Below are positions 37,881 to 49,224 of a stretch of 64,000 nucleotides of DNA, in pieces. A model generated the notes under the pieces. The model was not told where the DNA came from. It saw nothing but the letters and a program-made list of their open reading frames with translations, and ran no database searches. Position numbers and translations under genes: made by a program. Numbering within the stretch: the first letter of the stretch is position 1; the number at the start of each line of letters is the position of its first letter. Source of the stretch: Carettochelys insculpta (Eukaryota > Chordata > Testudines > Carettochelyidae); contig NC_134147.1 in the NCBI RefSeq assembly GCF_033958435.1, forward strand, positions 40,604,001 to 40,668,000, written 5' to 3'.

Positions 37881-38012
37881 GTATCTGAGAGATAGCCGTG
37901 TTAGTCTGTAATCTATCAAAGTACTTCAAAGACTAACAACATCATTTATTAGGTGATGAGCTTTCGTGGCACTGACCCACTCTTCAGATCTACAGCCCTA
38001 CCAGAGCAGACA
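37881..38012 (-). mobile_element. Penelope-like terminal fragment
   Basis: Antisense copy: GAGATAGCCGTGTTAGTCTG, ACTTCAAAGACTAACAACAT, TTATTAGGTGATGAGCTTTC, GTGGCACTGACCCACTCTTCAG. Read on the minus strand, the hammerhead-like part is CTGAAGAGTGGGTCAGTGCC followed by ACGAAAGC. Unlike the other copies, this one lacks the extra A after CTGAAGA. Confidence 0.6.
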
Positions 38013-38621
38013 TCCCTACAGAACAACCTTTTGGCATTGTCCCTGCTTCCCTCTCTACACATTACCTCAACACATCTCTTCATAGCCTCTGTTCCGCATG
38101 GCGAATGCAATGGCTGATGGATTGTCCTGTAGTCTCTGCTTGTCACAGTGGTATCAGGAAAATTGGCCTGATTTTTCTGCCTTTGTTGTGGTTGGTCAGA
38201 TGGTCTCTGTAGTGGGCCAGTCTCTCGTGAATGCTGGTGATCTCCCTTCATTGATGTGGGGTGCATGGGAGCAGTTTTTGCCAGGACACTAAGCCTTTAG
38301 GTGGGTGTCCATCTCCTCTACTACTGAATGATGGTATAATGCTCCATTGTAGTCCTACTGACACTGCTAAAGACTCGAAATTGGAGTTGGGAGGGTGGTG
38401 ATCAACGGGAGAAAGAGGCAACTCAGTGCAGCAGCAGCTGACCTTCTCTTTCATTGCATACTGCTGGGGCAGCAAATGGTAGGTGGGGTAAGAGTTTTTG
38501 CAAAGGAAAAAATTGGATGAATACCTCAGAATGTGTCCCTTTAAGAAGAGGTATGTTGTCTAGTGATGCCAGCAGTGTGAATAACTAACACAAAGGGTAG
38601 CAAACCAATAAAAGCCAGACT

Positions 38622-38662
<41 letters not shown>

Positions 38663-39702
38663 TGTCCCAGTTTGTTTTAAGCAGGAGGAAGATGAATACT
38701 ATGTACTAATATTTCTCATCTGCCATCTCACTGTTTGAGACAAGGCCACTGTTCGCTAAGTAAAACTTAAACATGATCAGCTTCTCACCCTTTCATCCTA
38801 ACTGTGGACATTTGGGAAAATGGGACAGATTCATCCCTGCTGTAATCAGAAAGGTGCTAAAACTGCTGCCACAGCAATCTTTTGTTATTATTGTCTCTGC
38901 AGTGGCTTTGAGTCCTAGTTTTCTCTTGGCTTTTTCAGGAAATTCACTGCTGCTTTTCTCAATACTTTGCCATAAGTGGTCACCAGCTGCAACTAATTGT
39001 TTAAATAAATGGTGCCCTATGGGAAAGGGACTTGGGCTGGTAAATGCCCTAGTGGTACTAGTTGTAGCAACTACTGTTACAGAGATAGCAAACGTCCCTA
39101 ATTCAAATCAATGGGAATTTTGTCAGAGTAATAAGAAGTGAACAAGCCCCTAAAAAGAAATTTGAGGATGTCCCTTTGTTTTACGAACCCTTTTTTCCAC
39201 TAGTGTAAGACACTAGGCTGACTGATGTAGTCCCAAAAGGCCTAATAGCAAACCTAAAATCCGTTGGGGCCCTTTCTTCAGAGCAGAGTCTGATTATGCA
39301 AACAGAACACCTGCAAAGCATTTTTCTCTGACCTAGCCCTGCTGTAACATTCTGGAGGCTACCAGCCCATCTGCTATCCAGAGCTCCTCCTCCTCAACTG
39401 AGTCACTTGCTGGGTTTTGTAGTGACTTGATTGGCTTCAGCCAAGAGGTAATGGATCAGTTACAGGTGAGTCTGGGCCCAGCTCTCCTTATAAACACAGC
39501 AATTCTATGATACTTGGATTTTTTTAAGCAAATTGGGGATTGGGGGTGGGGGACTCCATGATTTTTTTTCTTTTCCCAGTACAAGACTAGCCTCACCTCT
39601 TTCTCACATACCCAAATCAAATTATGTTTAGGTCAAGAACACCATAAACTGATGACATTGCTGTTAAGATAATTTCCTACTGGGGCTGCTGTGGTGGATG
39701 GC
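38013..39702. other. Unannotated DNA with a (GA)n tract
   Basis: Apart from the microsatellite at 38625-38658, no feature is recognisable. Confidence 0.5.
38625..38658. repeat. (GA)17 microsatellite
   Basis: Uninterrupted GA dinucleotides. Confidence 0.95.
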
Positions 39703-40016
39703 ATATGTTTCTCAACCTTTTTTATAAAATACCCCTCTTTCCAATAAAAAACAAAGTACTCCCTATACTTAACAATTTTCAGACATGTATTTTTTTACCA
39801 TTGCAACAAGTTAATTGTAACTGGTTGATTGGAAGAAAATACCTTTAGGCAAAAACTTGCCATTGTAGTTATGATTGTGCAAAAAGGATAAATAAAAAAT
39901 AGATGAACATAAAATGAGTCCAAGTTTTTATTCATAAGAAAGACTGAGTTAATGTACCCTATGGAAGAGGTCTGCATATACCTATGGGTACCTGTACACC
40001 TGGTTGAGAACCACTG
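39703..40016. mobile_element. hAT-like non-autonomous element
   Basis: The right end in reverse complement reads CAGTGGTTCTCAACCAGGTG, the classic hAT/Charlie-type terminus. The left end reads ATATGTTTCTCAACCTTTTT, with its first bases altered. No 8-bp duplication is clear. The interior is AT-rich and non-coding. Confidence 0.6.
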
Positions 40017-40170
40017 GCACATAGGATCTTAGAGTACTTTCAATAAGGGTTTGAGGCAAGAGAATCATATATGTTTAAGAAAACATAAAGCCAGAAGATT
40101 GGACATTTTTGCTCTTTCTACACACACAGTACAGAATGGCCATGTCAAAAACTAATATATGGAGATATGT

Positions 40171-40357
40171 CTCATAGAACTGGTGGGGACCTTCAGAAGT
40201 TATTGAGTCCAGTCCCCTGCTGTCACAACAAGACCTATTGCTATTCTTGACATTTTTTACTACTTAGCCCAAATCCCTAAGTGTCCCCCTCAAGGACTGA
40301 GCTCACAACTCTGGGTTTAGCAGGCTAATTCTCAAACCACCAAGCTCTCCCTCCCCC
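40171..40357 (-). mobile_element. Tortoise Pol III SINE (Cry I type)
   Basis: On the minus strand the copy starts with a tRNA-like head (GAGCTTGGTGGTTTGAGAAT, TAGCCTGCTAAACCCAGAG, TTGTGAGCTCAGTCCTTGAG). It ends in a CR1-type tail (GGACTGGACTCAATAACTTC, GGTCCCCACCAGTTCTATGAG). This head-plus-CR1-tail design defines the SINE described from tortoises and other hidden-necked turtles. The A and B boxes are recognisable but mutated. It supports the turtle assignment more than any other feature here. Confidence 0.78.
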
Positions 40358-40439
40358 TTCTCAACTCTTGTAGGTATGTGAAATCAGAAGCTAAGAATAT
40401 TTTAAAAAAAAAGAAGAAAAAGAAGGGAGACCAATAAAC

Positions 40440-40944
40440 ATGGCAGCATACCAGCAGCCAGTCCCTAAGCAGATGGTCATGAAAGGGGATGTGTTCAGCA
40501 AATGGACATTCTTTAGATCACAATGGGAAAGCTGAAATTGCTTGATAAAAGAGAAAACTAAATAAGAGCAACCACACTGTTAGTGATAATGGGCAAGGGC
40601 TGCCAAATGCTCCAACGGCATCTGGATGTGTCAGAAACAGACCAGGATAATCCATGTAAAATCCTAAGTATTCTGAAAGCATTTTCCACCCACACAAATG
40701 TCATGAACAAACAACTTATTTTTAATAATTACAACCAAGAATTTAGAGAAACAAAAGATCAGCGTATTCCCATACTGCACAAAATGGATGACAGGTGCCA
40801 TTATCCAATCTTAAAAGATGAACTAATTTATGATAAATTAGTAAGAGGGACAAAAGACACAGGTGCTCGAATAAGAATGCTTGGAGAGCCCACACTAACC
40901 CTGTCAAAAGCTACAGAGGCGTGAAAAGCTAGTGAAAAAGTTCA
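40440..40944 (+). pseudogene. Ty3/Gypsy-type gag fragment, frameshifted and truncated
   Basis: An ATG at 40440 opens a frame that includes G-D-V-F-S-K-W-T-F-F-R-S-Q-W-E before a stop near 40545. A second frame from about 40562 contains A-T-T-L-L-V-I-M-G-K, then I-F-N-N-Y-N-Q-E, then L-K-D-E-L-I-Y-D-K-L-V-R-G and L-G-E-P-T-L-T-L-S-K-A. The series W..FR.QWE, ATLL..IG, F..yNQ, L.DEli.D.lv.G and ep.LTL.KA matches the conserved blocks of the capsid-like Gag region of vertebrate Ty3/Gypsy retrotransposons. A frameshift separates the two parts and a stop at about 40922 follows. The homology ends where a truncated palindromic element begins. No protease, polymerase or LTR is seen here. I infer a dead retrotransposon remnant rather than a domesticated gene, because the frame is broken. 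Confidence 0.6.
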
Positions 40945-41532
40945 ATAGTGCCCTACTTTGACGTTCAATGTCGAAGTAGGGCATGTGTAGATGATCTGTG
41001 TCCCGCTACATCGAAATAGCAGGGTCTTCCATGGCGGCCATCAGCTGAGGGGTTGAGAGTCGCTCTGTCTAGCCCTTGCAGGACTCTATGGAAACCGCGT
41101 GCAGCAGCCCTTAGCCCAGGCCTTCTGGCTGCTGATGCTGCTGCTGCTGCAGCTGGGGGTCCATGCTGTGTGCATGGGGTCTGCAACTGGTAGTCGGCTC
41201 TGTAGACCTTGTGCTGTGCAGGCTGAGTGTGTCTGGGAGGGGCCCTTTAAGGGAGCAGCTTGCTCTTGCCCCAGAAGGGCTAGTCCAGCCTGTGACACCG
41301 TCCACAGGTTTTGCTGGTCCCTTATTTAGACAGGGAGCGCTTGTGTGTGTGGCCGCTCCACATTTCCTTCTGGGGCGGCTCCTTTCGACGTTCCCCATCG
41401 CTACTTCGACGTTGAATGTCGACAGCACCAGCCCTGGAGGACGTGCAGACGATATGCTTCGAAGTAGCCTATTTCGATGTTCTTACTTCAAAATAGGCTA
41501 CTTCAATGTAGTGTGCTAGTGTAGAAGTAGCC
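40943..41532 (-). mobile_element. Harbinger-like element, truncated copy of the 3119-3829 family
   Basis: The intact end is on the right: in reverse complement it reads GGCTACTTCTACACTAGCAC. It continues through CTTCGAAGCATATCG, GGACGTCCT-like and GTCGACATTCAACG words in the same order as the element at 3119. The central block shares CTCCCTTAAAGGGCC, the M-D-P-Q-L-Q-rich frame and GGCCGCCATGG. The other end stops within the CTACTTCGA palindrome at about 40943, next to the gag remnant. About 140 bp of the family's far end are missing. Confidence 0.68.
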
Positions 41533-41663
41533 ATGATGTCAAGCCGCATGTATATGTTGCTGCTGATAGCCCCAGAAATACTGCAAACAGCGGTGGTAGA
41601 AGAAATAATAGGCAAATAAAAGGAGTGGTAGGCAAAGGTCAATGTCTCCTACGACCAACAACC

Positions 41664-41947
41664 CAGCCCAGTCTATACTAGGGAAACGAGCTACTTTCAG
41701 ACACACAATTCTAGCCATGTCAATTTTAGCTATGCAAATGTCCTGTAGGAAATTGACTTATTTCCCTAATATAGATCTACTCTCTAGCAATCTTCCATTG
41801 ACCTTCCTTACTACATGTAATAGCGTGGAATACAGGGGTTGACTGCCAGCCCCAGAGAGATTGATTTTGTGTACCGGACACACAAAATCAAACTCCAGAA
41901 GATCTACACTGAGTGGGTTGATCTTCCTGGAAGTATAGACATACCCC
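41664..41947. mobile_element. Worn MITE related to 32745-33053
   Basis: The right end in reverse complement reads GGGGTATGTCTATACTTCC, then AGATCAACCCACTCAGTG; the 32745 element has AGATCAGCCCACTCAGGATC. The left end is AGTCTATACTAGGGAAACG. Target duplication is not clear. Confidence 0.5.
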
Positions 41948-43214
41948 TAAAGCCCTCCTGGAACTACATCCAGGAGACTCCATCAGGGACAAATTATTTT
42001 TTTAGGCTGGATCATGGACTTGGAAGCAAGTTGCATGTATTGAACAGAAGAATCCTCATTTCTGTAGTGTAGCTGTGGATGGGCATATCTTTCAAAGAAA
42101 CTACAAACACAAGAAGAAACAATGAAGGTAGAAGACAGTCCACTTCACTGATGCTTAAGCAGCAGGCCATGAAGAAACAGGGGCTAATGACAGACCATGA
42201 GCTATCAGAACAGACTCCCAAAAGACCAAACTTCCAGAAAAATCAAGTGCAAAACAGTTGTCTGCCATCATAACAAAGCCTTGCTCTTGCTCCAATGTCA
42301 AAATGCCTGCATGGTATACCCAAGAACTCAGGATTGAAATATCACAAATCCAGAGGAAAACACCTCAGTTACCATGTAAGTTAAGAATCAGTTAGTTTTT
42401 TAAAAGTTGATGTTAATTTACATGTATGATGATACACAATTTGTGTTATACAGGAATGTTATGGAACTCTCCTTTCAGGAAGTGCTTGCTGAGAGAGGAC
42501 GGTAAGTGTGGAGGAAGGAATAAAGCCTGGAAACGCCTTTGTTTTGGCATTTTCGCCCTCTCTCGGACCCCACAGACAGTCACTGTACATGTCAATTGCT
42601 CGCTTAGATTCCCTTATATGGAAATATTTGACTGCCTAGGAAGTTCAGGTTTTTTTTTTCTTTCAGCGTTGCTTTTCATTGACAATCTAAAGCAATTATT
42701 TGGACGTGCAGTATGGAAAGAATATGTGTGCCAGACTAATGACAGAGTATGAGAGTTTTAAAGGGACAGCCAACCAAAATTTGCACATCTAGAAAATCAT
42801 ATTGCTATTGCAATTTCTTGGATAAAACAAAAAAAATCAGTGGTAGGCAACATCCTTAAAGTGGAGGCTCTATGCACCCGAAACTAGTTAGGTCAGTTGG
42901 AACTCCCCAGAAGTCAGCAAGAGTTAAGGGGTACAACTGAGGACAGAATTTGACCCTTGCTCTGCCAGTCCATTCACAGTAAGGGCATCTACCCACTTGA
43001 CACTTCTAATCCTGGATGCTTAGAAACTACACTTGTTGCTGCTTTGCATGGGCTGCAGGATCCTGTGTTAAAAGACATTTTAATTTCCTGATGCCTGCAG
43101 GCTGGATTGTGTCTGTCTTATTTACTCAAGCAACACAATCAGCAACTTAGTGTCCCTGTGCTTGGCCTACCTGATTTGTGAGTCTGATAGAGAGTGCAAC
43201 TCGATCTCCAGATA
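41948..43214. other. Unannotated DNA
   Basis: No supportable feature. Confidence 0.5.
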
Positions 43215-43895
43215 CAGTAAACTCTGTTTTCACCACTATTCAATTAACTGATACTCTCACATAACTCGCACTGCCACAAGGTGCTATCCCAGAGACTAGG
43301 TTTCTCCTTCTGGGTGGCTGTGCTGCTCCCAGGCACTGAAGGGATGTGGCTTTGCCCCAAGTCATCCATGCCACTTCTCCTTCTTAAGAAGGGAGTGGCA
43401 CTGGGACACCGGTGGGTAGCTGAAACGAAGCTGCTGCATCTGCCGCTCCCCATCCCGCCCTGGGCCTGGGCTGCAGAGGTGCCAGGGCTGGATGGCAACC
43501 ACCACTGGTGGCAGGGAGGGGAAAACATCCCGCTGCTGAGTGCCAGCCCCCTGGCATAGCAGCATGGGACAGGGCCTGAGCTGCTGGGGGCTGCTGAACC
43601 CCTGCGAGGGGGTGGTGGAACAGTGGGCTGGAGCACAGGGAGCCAGCCACCCCGCATGGCAGCACAGGCCAGGGCCTGAGCTGCTGAATCCCGCTGGGGA
43701 GCACAGAATGGGCTGGATGGACAGAGGCGGCACCTCAGAGACCCAGCTACTGAGGGTTTCGGGGCGGGTAGTGCTGCTGTAGTGCGGCCCACTGTTGGAG
43801 AACTGGTGGCGAAGGGATCCCTCTCTGTTACCCTTAATATTTTCATATCTGGCAACCTCCTGGTCCCGGGGCTACTGGCTATGAAGATTTTACTG
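43215..43895. mobile_element. Tigger/pogo-like non-autonomous element, GC-rich
   Basis: The left end is CAGTAAACTCTGTTTTCACC and the right end (reverse complement) CAGTAAAATCTTCATAGCCA. TA lies on both sides (43213-43214 and 43896-43897). The interior is markedly GC-rich with repeats of CAGGGCCTGAGCTGCTG, which creates long frames on both strands, including a 203-codon minus frame. These are compositional, not genes. Confidence 0.65.
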
Positions 43896-43897
43896 TA

Positions 43898-45820
43898 TTT
43901 AGACCTTTGGATGGGGCAAAGAAAAGGAGGGAACAGGTGAAGCTCTGTTTTCTCTCCTGCTACTCATTGGGCAGGAAAAGTTGGAGGATTAATCTGCACC
44001 TTTACAATAAGTGCTGAGCAAGAGAGGAGAAGTGCAGAGGCTGTGAACTCTTAGGCCTTGGCACAGAATTATAACATGACACACCCAATCTTCTAAGGGC
44101 TGAATCTAGCCCAATGTGATCAACAGCAACATTCATCAATCACACGACTGTGATCCAAAACACAAAACAAATGGTCAGTGCCCTCAATGACAATCCTGGA
44201 GAGCTCGTTTTAGGAGGAGTTTTATGGATTTGCTACGTTGAGACCTTGTAGCACAATGTGGGCGCTCTTTTATAAGTAAACAGAAATAGACACCCTTCTG
44301 TGTGTTGATTCATCACAAATAATAAAAGAGAGTGACACTTTGTATTTAAAGTTAAAAAAAATGTTACTTGCCTGGGTACATATTAAGGATATCCCTTTGA
44401 ATCAGAGCTGGGTGGGTGAGCATAAAACTACAAGTATCATTTTCTTTCCCTCATCTTACTAGCAAGTTAACTGCTTCATCTTCACATTGCTCGCTCCTTA
44501 AGTAGCTTAAACTTACTTTTAACTGTTACATGCCAACAAAACAGGTTGCTTAATTGATTTGACCTTTCACAGTATTTTTTTAATTTTCAATCTTAGTTTC
44601 ATTGTTCCATCTGGCACTTTAAAACGACATCTGGTTAACTGTACTTAACCAGCTGATCACTGTACAGTTATTTTTAAATGTAATGTATGCTTAAACAGAT
44701 GTTATTTTTATAGATGTAGATCTAAACTGCACTTGCATACGTGCTATGTCTGCATAAACTCTTTCTGCAATTCAAATGTTGACACCAAAAATTACAAGCC
44801 AGAATGCTTATGAACTCCACTATTATGTTACTGCACTTTTTTTGCAGTTTGTTAGGTAAACATCAATTCAAGTTCTTTTTTTCTCTCTTCATTGCACATA
44901 AATAAAACATTAGCATTTAGTTTATAAAGTGATGAACGTTTTGCTGTGTTGGATTTAGCTTTATAAATACAACTGCTGTCAGCAAGAAAAAAGGATTTAT
45001 TGAATAAATAATATGAAAGCTAAAGGAAAATGAAAAATATATATAATATGCAAAACAATGTGTTTGTCAACAGGTCACTTAAGGTTCCAGTTCCATTCCA
45101 GTACTATTGCTCACATGAGATTCTTTTATGGAGACTCCACCTTTCAAGGTAAAGTTAATCATAATGCAGAGACTGGTGGAATACCACAAAAGCATAAAGG
45201 AAATAGTAAAACACTGATATAGCTGTAACTGTCACAGATAACTTGGGGCTAGATTGTGGGTCCCTTAGGATGAGCACTGCCTCATGCCATGACTCCCACT
45301 GAACTAACTAGTAATATGTAAGTATATGATCAAGGTGGAGAGTAAAGGGTTGCACCATCTAGCACTAAACAATTCTTCATACCATGTAACAAATTAATCC
45401 AGAATTCTGCCTCATTCTTAGAGGGCCAGATTCTGCTGCACTTACACAAGGTGGGAAAAAAAAAGTTCTCCCTATATGTCAAATCTAACAAATACAAGCT
45501 ATTGAATAAATTTATTTCTTTGGCATTTCCAGGATGTTTCATGATATTATCTGAGCACCAAATCTTTAAAACCAAACAGAAAAAGTTCTGCATCTGGCAG
45601 ACTTTTACCAAGAGATTAATACGTTCTTCCACGTACAGTGTTCCTCCTTAAAATAAAATATATGTCACAAGTTAAAACAATATTGAGGCGTTTGTATAAT
45701 ATATAAGGCTGTGTGCTGCTCTCAAGTATTTCACAGAGAACTTTAGTGTATCATTCTCAAGGTTAAAAATTGCTGTTATACATAATACCTCAGTAATTGA
45801 TAGACATTTTCTCTCTCCAG
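43898..45820. other. Unannotated AT-rich DNA
   Basis: No named repeat. About 44600-44680 holds CTGGTTAACTGTACTTAACCAG, a 22-bp palindrome-like word in otherwise unique-looking sequence; a conserved non-coding element is possible but unproven. Confidence 0.45.
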
Positions 45821-45993
45821 AGTCCATTTTCTGTGAAAAACACCACCTAACATCTGTTCATAAACAGTCCTTCTGTGAGAACACTGACACAGGGCTTGAG
45901 CTTCTACTGGCTCAATTCCCCTGCCAAACACAGATGGCACAATGTATTTATACAGCTGAATTCTTTGTAATACAAGCCCAGCTATATCTTCAG
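45821..45993 (+). CDS. Candidate exon, unidentified (strand uncertain)
   Basis: A strong acceptor (TTTTCTCTCTCCAG ending at 45820) and a strong donor (CAG then GTAAGACT from 45994) bound 173 bp. In one plus-strand frame the segment is open throughout (starts S-I-F-C-E-K-H-H-L-T, ends V-I-Q-A-Q-L-Y-L-Q). I recognise no family. The minus strand is also open here (45776-46009; contains F-G-R-G-I-E-P-V-E-A-Q-A). Its reading would begin in phase 0 after a TTCAG, which would suit the minus-strand gene at 52.9-61.3 kb as a terminal exon, but its acceptor is weak. It may be a non-coding RNA exon or a chance pairing of splice signals. Confidence 0.28.
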
Positions 45994-46762
45994 GTAAGAC
46001 TATGGGCAAACGTGCTCACACGATTCTACTGACTTACAAAGACAAATCGTATCACCGTTATGTAAGTGTTTTGTCTCAAAATCACCTTCAGCAATCAGCA
46101 TAGAACTCTACAGAGATAAGGACATTTTGGGGCACTAAAAAGCATTCCAAGGCTCATATTAATCAACTAACAATTACTTTAAGATTCAGGATTCAGGGCT
46201 AGTTAAGAGGATGTGATGCACATATTTGTCCTTGTATGGAAAATGCTCAGGTTAGCAGTTTAATGTATTGTTCTTTAAAAACAGAAATGCTAACCAAAAC
46301 AAGACAAAGATACTGCCATTCAACCTCTGAGAAGGCAGTGCTGGAGGTGGGAGGTTAATCGCATTTTATTGCATATTATGACAGGTATCCCCCAATGCAG
46401 TTTTAAATTAATATTTCCAAATACATTCAGAAAGCAATTTTATGTGTAGTTACACAAGAATACCAAAGACCTTTCTGGTATTTATGTTTGTTTTTTTTTC
46501 CCTACTTCAGCTGTGACTCCTTCTAACATAGGTTGTTGGCCTTTGGTAGCCTCTACTATTCTCCTGTCTTGGGCCCCAATCCTGACACTTAGGCACATAC
46601 TTTCCTTAATTTCAATGGAATGACATGCACATATAAAATGAAGCAGCGGGATTGGACCCCTGGAATCTAGACAAATTTCAAAAACAAGAACAACCCAGGG
46701 AGAAACTAACTCTCAGAAATATACCATCGAGATATACCCATGTATTCAGTTTAAGTTACTCT
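45994..46762. other. Unannotated DNA
   Basis: Nothing that I can name. Confidence 0.5.
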
Positions 46763-46978
46763 GGCCGTGTCTACACGAGTCCCAAACTTCGAAATGGCCA
46801 CGCAAATGGCCATTTCGAAGTTTACTAATGAAGCGCTGAAATGCATATTCAGCGCTTCATTTGCATGCGGGCGGCCGCGGCACTTCGAAATTGACGCGCC
46901 TTGCTGCCACGCGTCTTGTCCCCACGGGGCTCCTTTTCGAAAGGACCCCGCCTACTTCGAAGTCCCCTTATTCCCATC
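46763..46978 (+). mobile_element. Harbinger-like MITE, right end missing
   Basis: The left end is GGCCGTGTCTACACGAGTCC, followed by CTTCGAAATGGCCA...TGGCCATTTCGAAG and AATGAAGCGCTGAA...TTCAGCGCTTCATT palindromes. CpG is unusually frequent for the window, suggesting a relatively young copy. The right end is absent: the sequence passes directly into a Penelope-like piece at 46979. Confidence 0.65.
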
Positions 46979-47046
46979 AGCACAAAAGTTTATGCTCCAA
47001 AAGATCTGTTAGTCTCTAAGGTGCCACAGGACTTCTTGTTGTTTTC
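46979..47046 (+). mobile_element. Penelope-like fragment joined to a MITE
   Basis: CAGCACAAAAGTTTATGCTCC, GATCTGTTAGTCTCTAAGG and TGCCACAGGACTTCTTGTT match the distal part of the copy at 4480-4606. It begins just inside the hammerhead-like GAAAGC box. Confidence 0.58.
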
Positions 47047-49224
47047 ATGACTTCTTGTTTGCCCTTGTACATGACACTGAGAGACAGATTGTCAAAAGCA
47101 CTTAGGCACCTAAATCCCATTGAAATTCTCCCAGAGAAGGCTCTGGATCTTCATCACCATGTGTTTCTTACACTCCCATCTCTAAATGAGCCTAACACAT
47201 TCCAACCTTGCAAAAGTGTTGTCAAATAAACATATCAAAGATTGTAAGGTACTCAGATATTAGAGTGATGCATACCACAGAGACAGACAATAAATAATAT
47301 ACTGCTTCATCTTTGCAAATCCTTCTGTGGATGTCGGAAGTTCTCAGTTGTACTTTTTTATAAACTGACAAGAAGTACTTATTAAATTCACACTAGTTAA
47401 AAAAATAGATTACGTGGAAAAGGATGCTGCTTGCTTTTTCCTGCTTTGGAGTACAAGTAATACGTGATGCAATACGCATTGTTCCTTAAAATACTGTGCT
47501 AGCTCATGGCCCGTAATTTGATGTGATGCATTGTTAACAATGTCTTGACACAGCATATGTAATAAATACTACTCAATATATCAGACACTGAATATTCTAA
47601 ATCCACAGTAATGCCTCCATTTGTAAGTACTTTATGCTCTAATACGTTTCATTTTTGTTGTGTCAAGTATCTATTGAAAACAAACCAAGGACACTGACAA
47701 CCTAGTACATGCTGTTAGAGAACTCTATTATTTGTTTCTGATACTGCTAAAATGTTGCACAGTGAACAAATGATGGAACCATTTCACTGTTCAGCACATT
47801 AAACATGATTATAAACAAATATCCCCTTCCAAGTACTTACAACTGTATCTATTCTTCTCAATTTTTTTTTTCATTTTATGGTATCCTGTAAGTCTCCCAG
47901 TATTATTTCACTTAAATCGTGTTTCAACTGCACTTCACACAAGTTATAATGATTATGTCCTCAGTTTCATGTTTTGAAGATTTTTTTAATTACATATAAG
48001 ATCCCTTTTGAAGAGCACATCTTTGTTATTTTCCTCTGAATTTGGCTGTTAACATATATGGTTATTCTAATCAACATATTTAATCATTTATACATTTGTT
48101 TCATTTTCAAATTTTTGTTTTCCAGAGACTTTTGGTTAAAGATGCACAAACCAAGGCAGATAATTGATATGTCAGTTGTGTGTCACACAGCAAATGGTAG
48201 ATGTACAAGTGTCATTCAGAGTATTCTCCGTGGACTAGGTCCTATGATGGTCCATCCAGTGACACAAAAAAGAATCTGTAGGGATATATAAGCATGCAGA
48301 CCAATCTACCTGGAGCTTGGGGTCATGGGCACAGAAATACATGGAGCTACTTGTCCAGGGTGATCCTTAGTTCTGCATCTTATCCATTGGCCAAAGAAGA
48401 TACACCAGGTTGGAGATATGGTTATTAACTCCTAACATAGTCTCAGCAGTATATTACTTTTCACACCCCTTTGCTCTGCTTCAGATAGTCCACAAGTCCC
48501 ATTGAGCTCAGCCACAGATCTTCATATTATTGTAGGTGGCACAAGATAGCAGGTACCTAAAAATGGACATCACCAAAATTGGAGGCTACTTTAAAAAAAG
48601 AGTTCATCTCCCTATGCATCAGTCTCCATATCTGAAAAATGGGAACAATAGTTCTCAATGTACAAACATCCCAAAGATGTTGTGAGGCTTCAATAGTTAA
48701 TGTTTGTTAAGTTCAGGGGGATCTTTGGACACAAGCTGCAAACTAAGGGCAAAATATTATGACTTTAAAGGGTATGCAATAAACAAGAATGCCTTTTTAA
48801 ATTGTCTATAACAGTGTACAATTTAACACTACTTTGCCTAAGCTGTCCAGCACCAGTGTAATCTCCATAGCAGTGTTTATTGGGAAATTCACAAGAATTC
48901 AATTAGATGTTTGTTTTAATAAGATTATTTAACATTATATCAGCTCTCCCAGTATGATAATAAATGAGCTGCAAATACAGTTCAGGAAAATTACTTTTTT
49001 ATTAGTGGGAATTAAAAGATCCTGGTACTAGCATTCTTATAATAAAACTTGTGTATATTTAAAAGGCATTTCCCCCAGATACATAGGCCACACAGCACTG
49101 CTTATCTTGTAAAATTAGCTCTTCTGCAGCAAACACAATAGGAGATTTCAGAGGAAATGTATGTAATCACAAGAGCTTATGTAACTGAGGGTTGGATTGA
49201 GCTAGGAATAGCATATTGTATATA
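47047..49224. other. Mostly unannotated DNA with one MIR-like piece
   Basis: Apart from the MIR trace at 48590-48740, no feature is recognisable. Confidence 0.5.
48590..48740 (+). mobile_element. MIR-like SINE fragment
   Basis: CATCAGTCTCCATATCTGAA, AAATGGGAACAATAGTTCTC and GATGTTGTGAGGCTTCAATA followed by GTTTGTTAA fit the sense 3' half of a MIR. Confidence 0.6.

Noticed and set aside
40300..40357. tRNA-like sequence
   Set aside because: The tRNA-like head is joined to a CR1-type tail and carries box mutations; it is the 5' part of a SINE, not a tRNA gene.
43244..43855. 203-codon minus-strand frame, the longest in the window
   Set aside because: It lies wholly inside the GC-rich Tigger-like element at 43215-43895, with long frames on both strands. 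The length is a composition effect and no family motif is present.
44600..44680. Palindromic CTGGTTAACTGTACTTAACCAG word as a regulatory site
   Set aside because: It is a single short palindrome with no conservation data or neighbouring gene; kept only as a remark in the stretch description.
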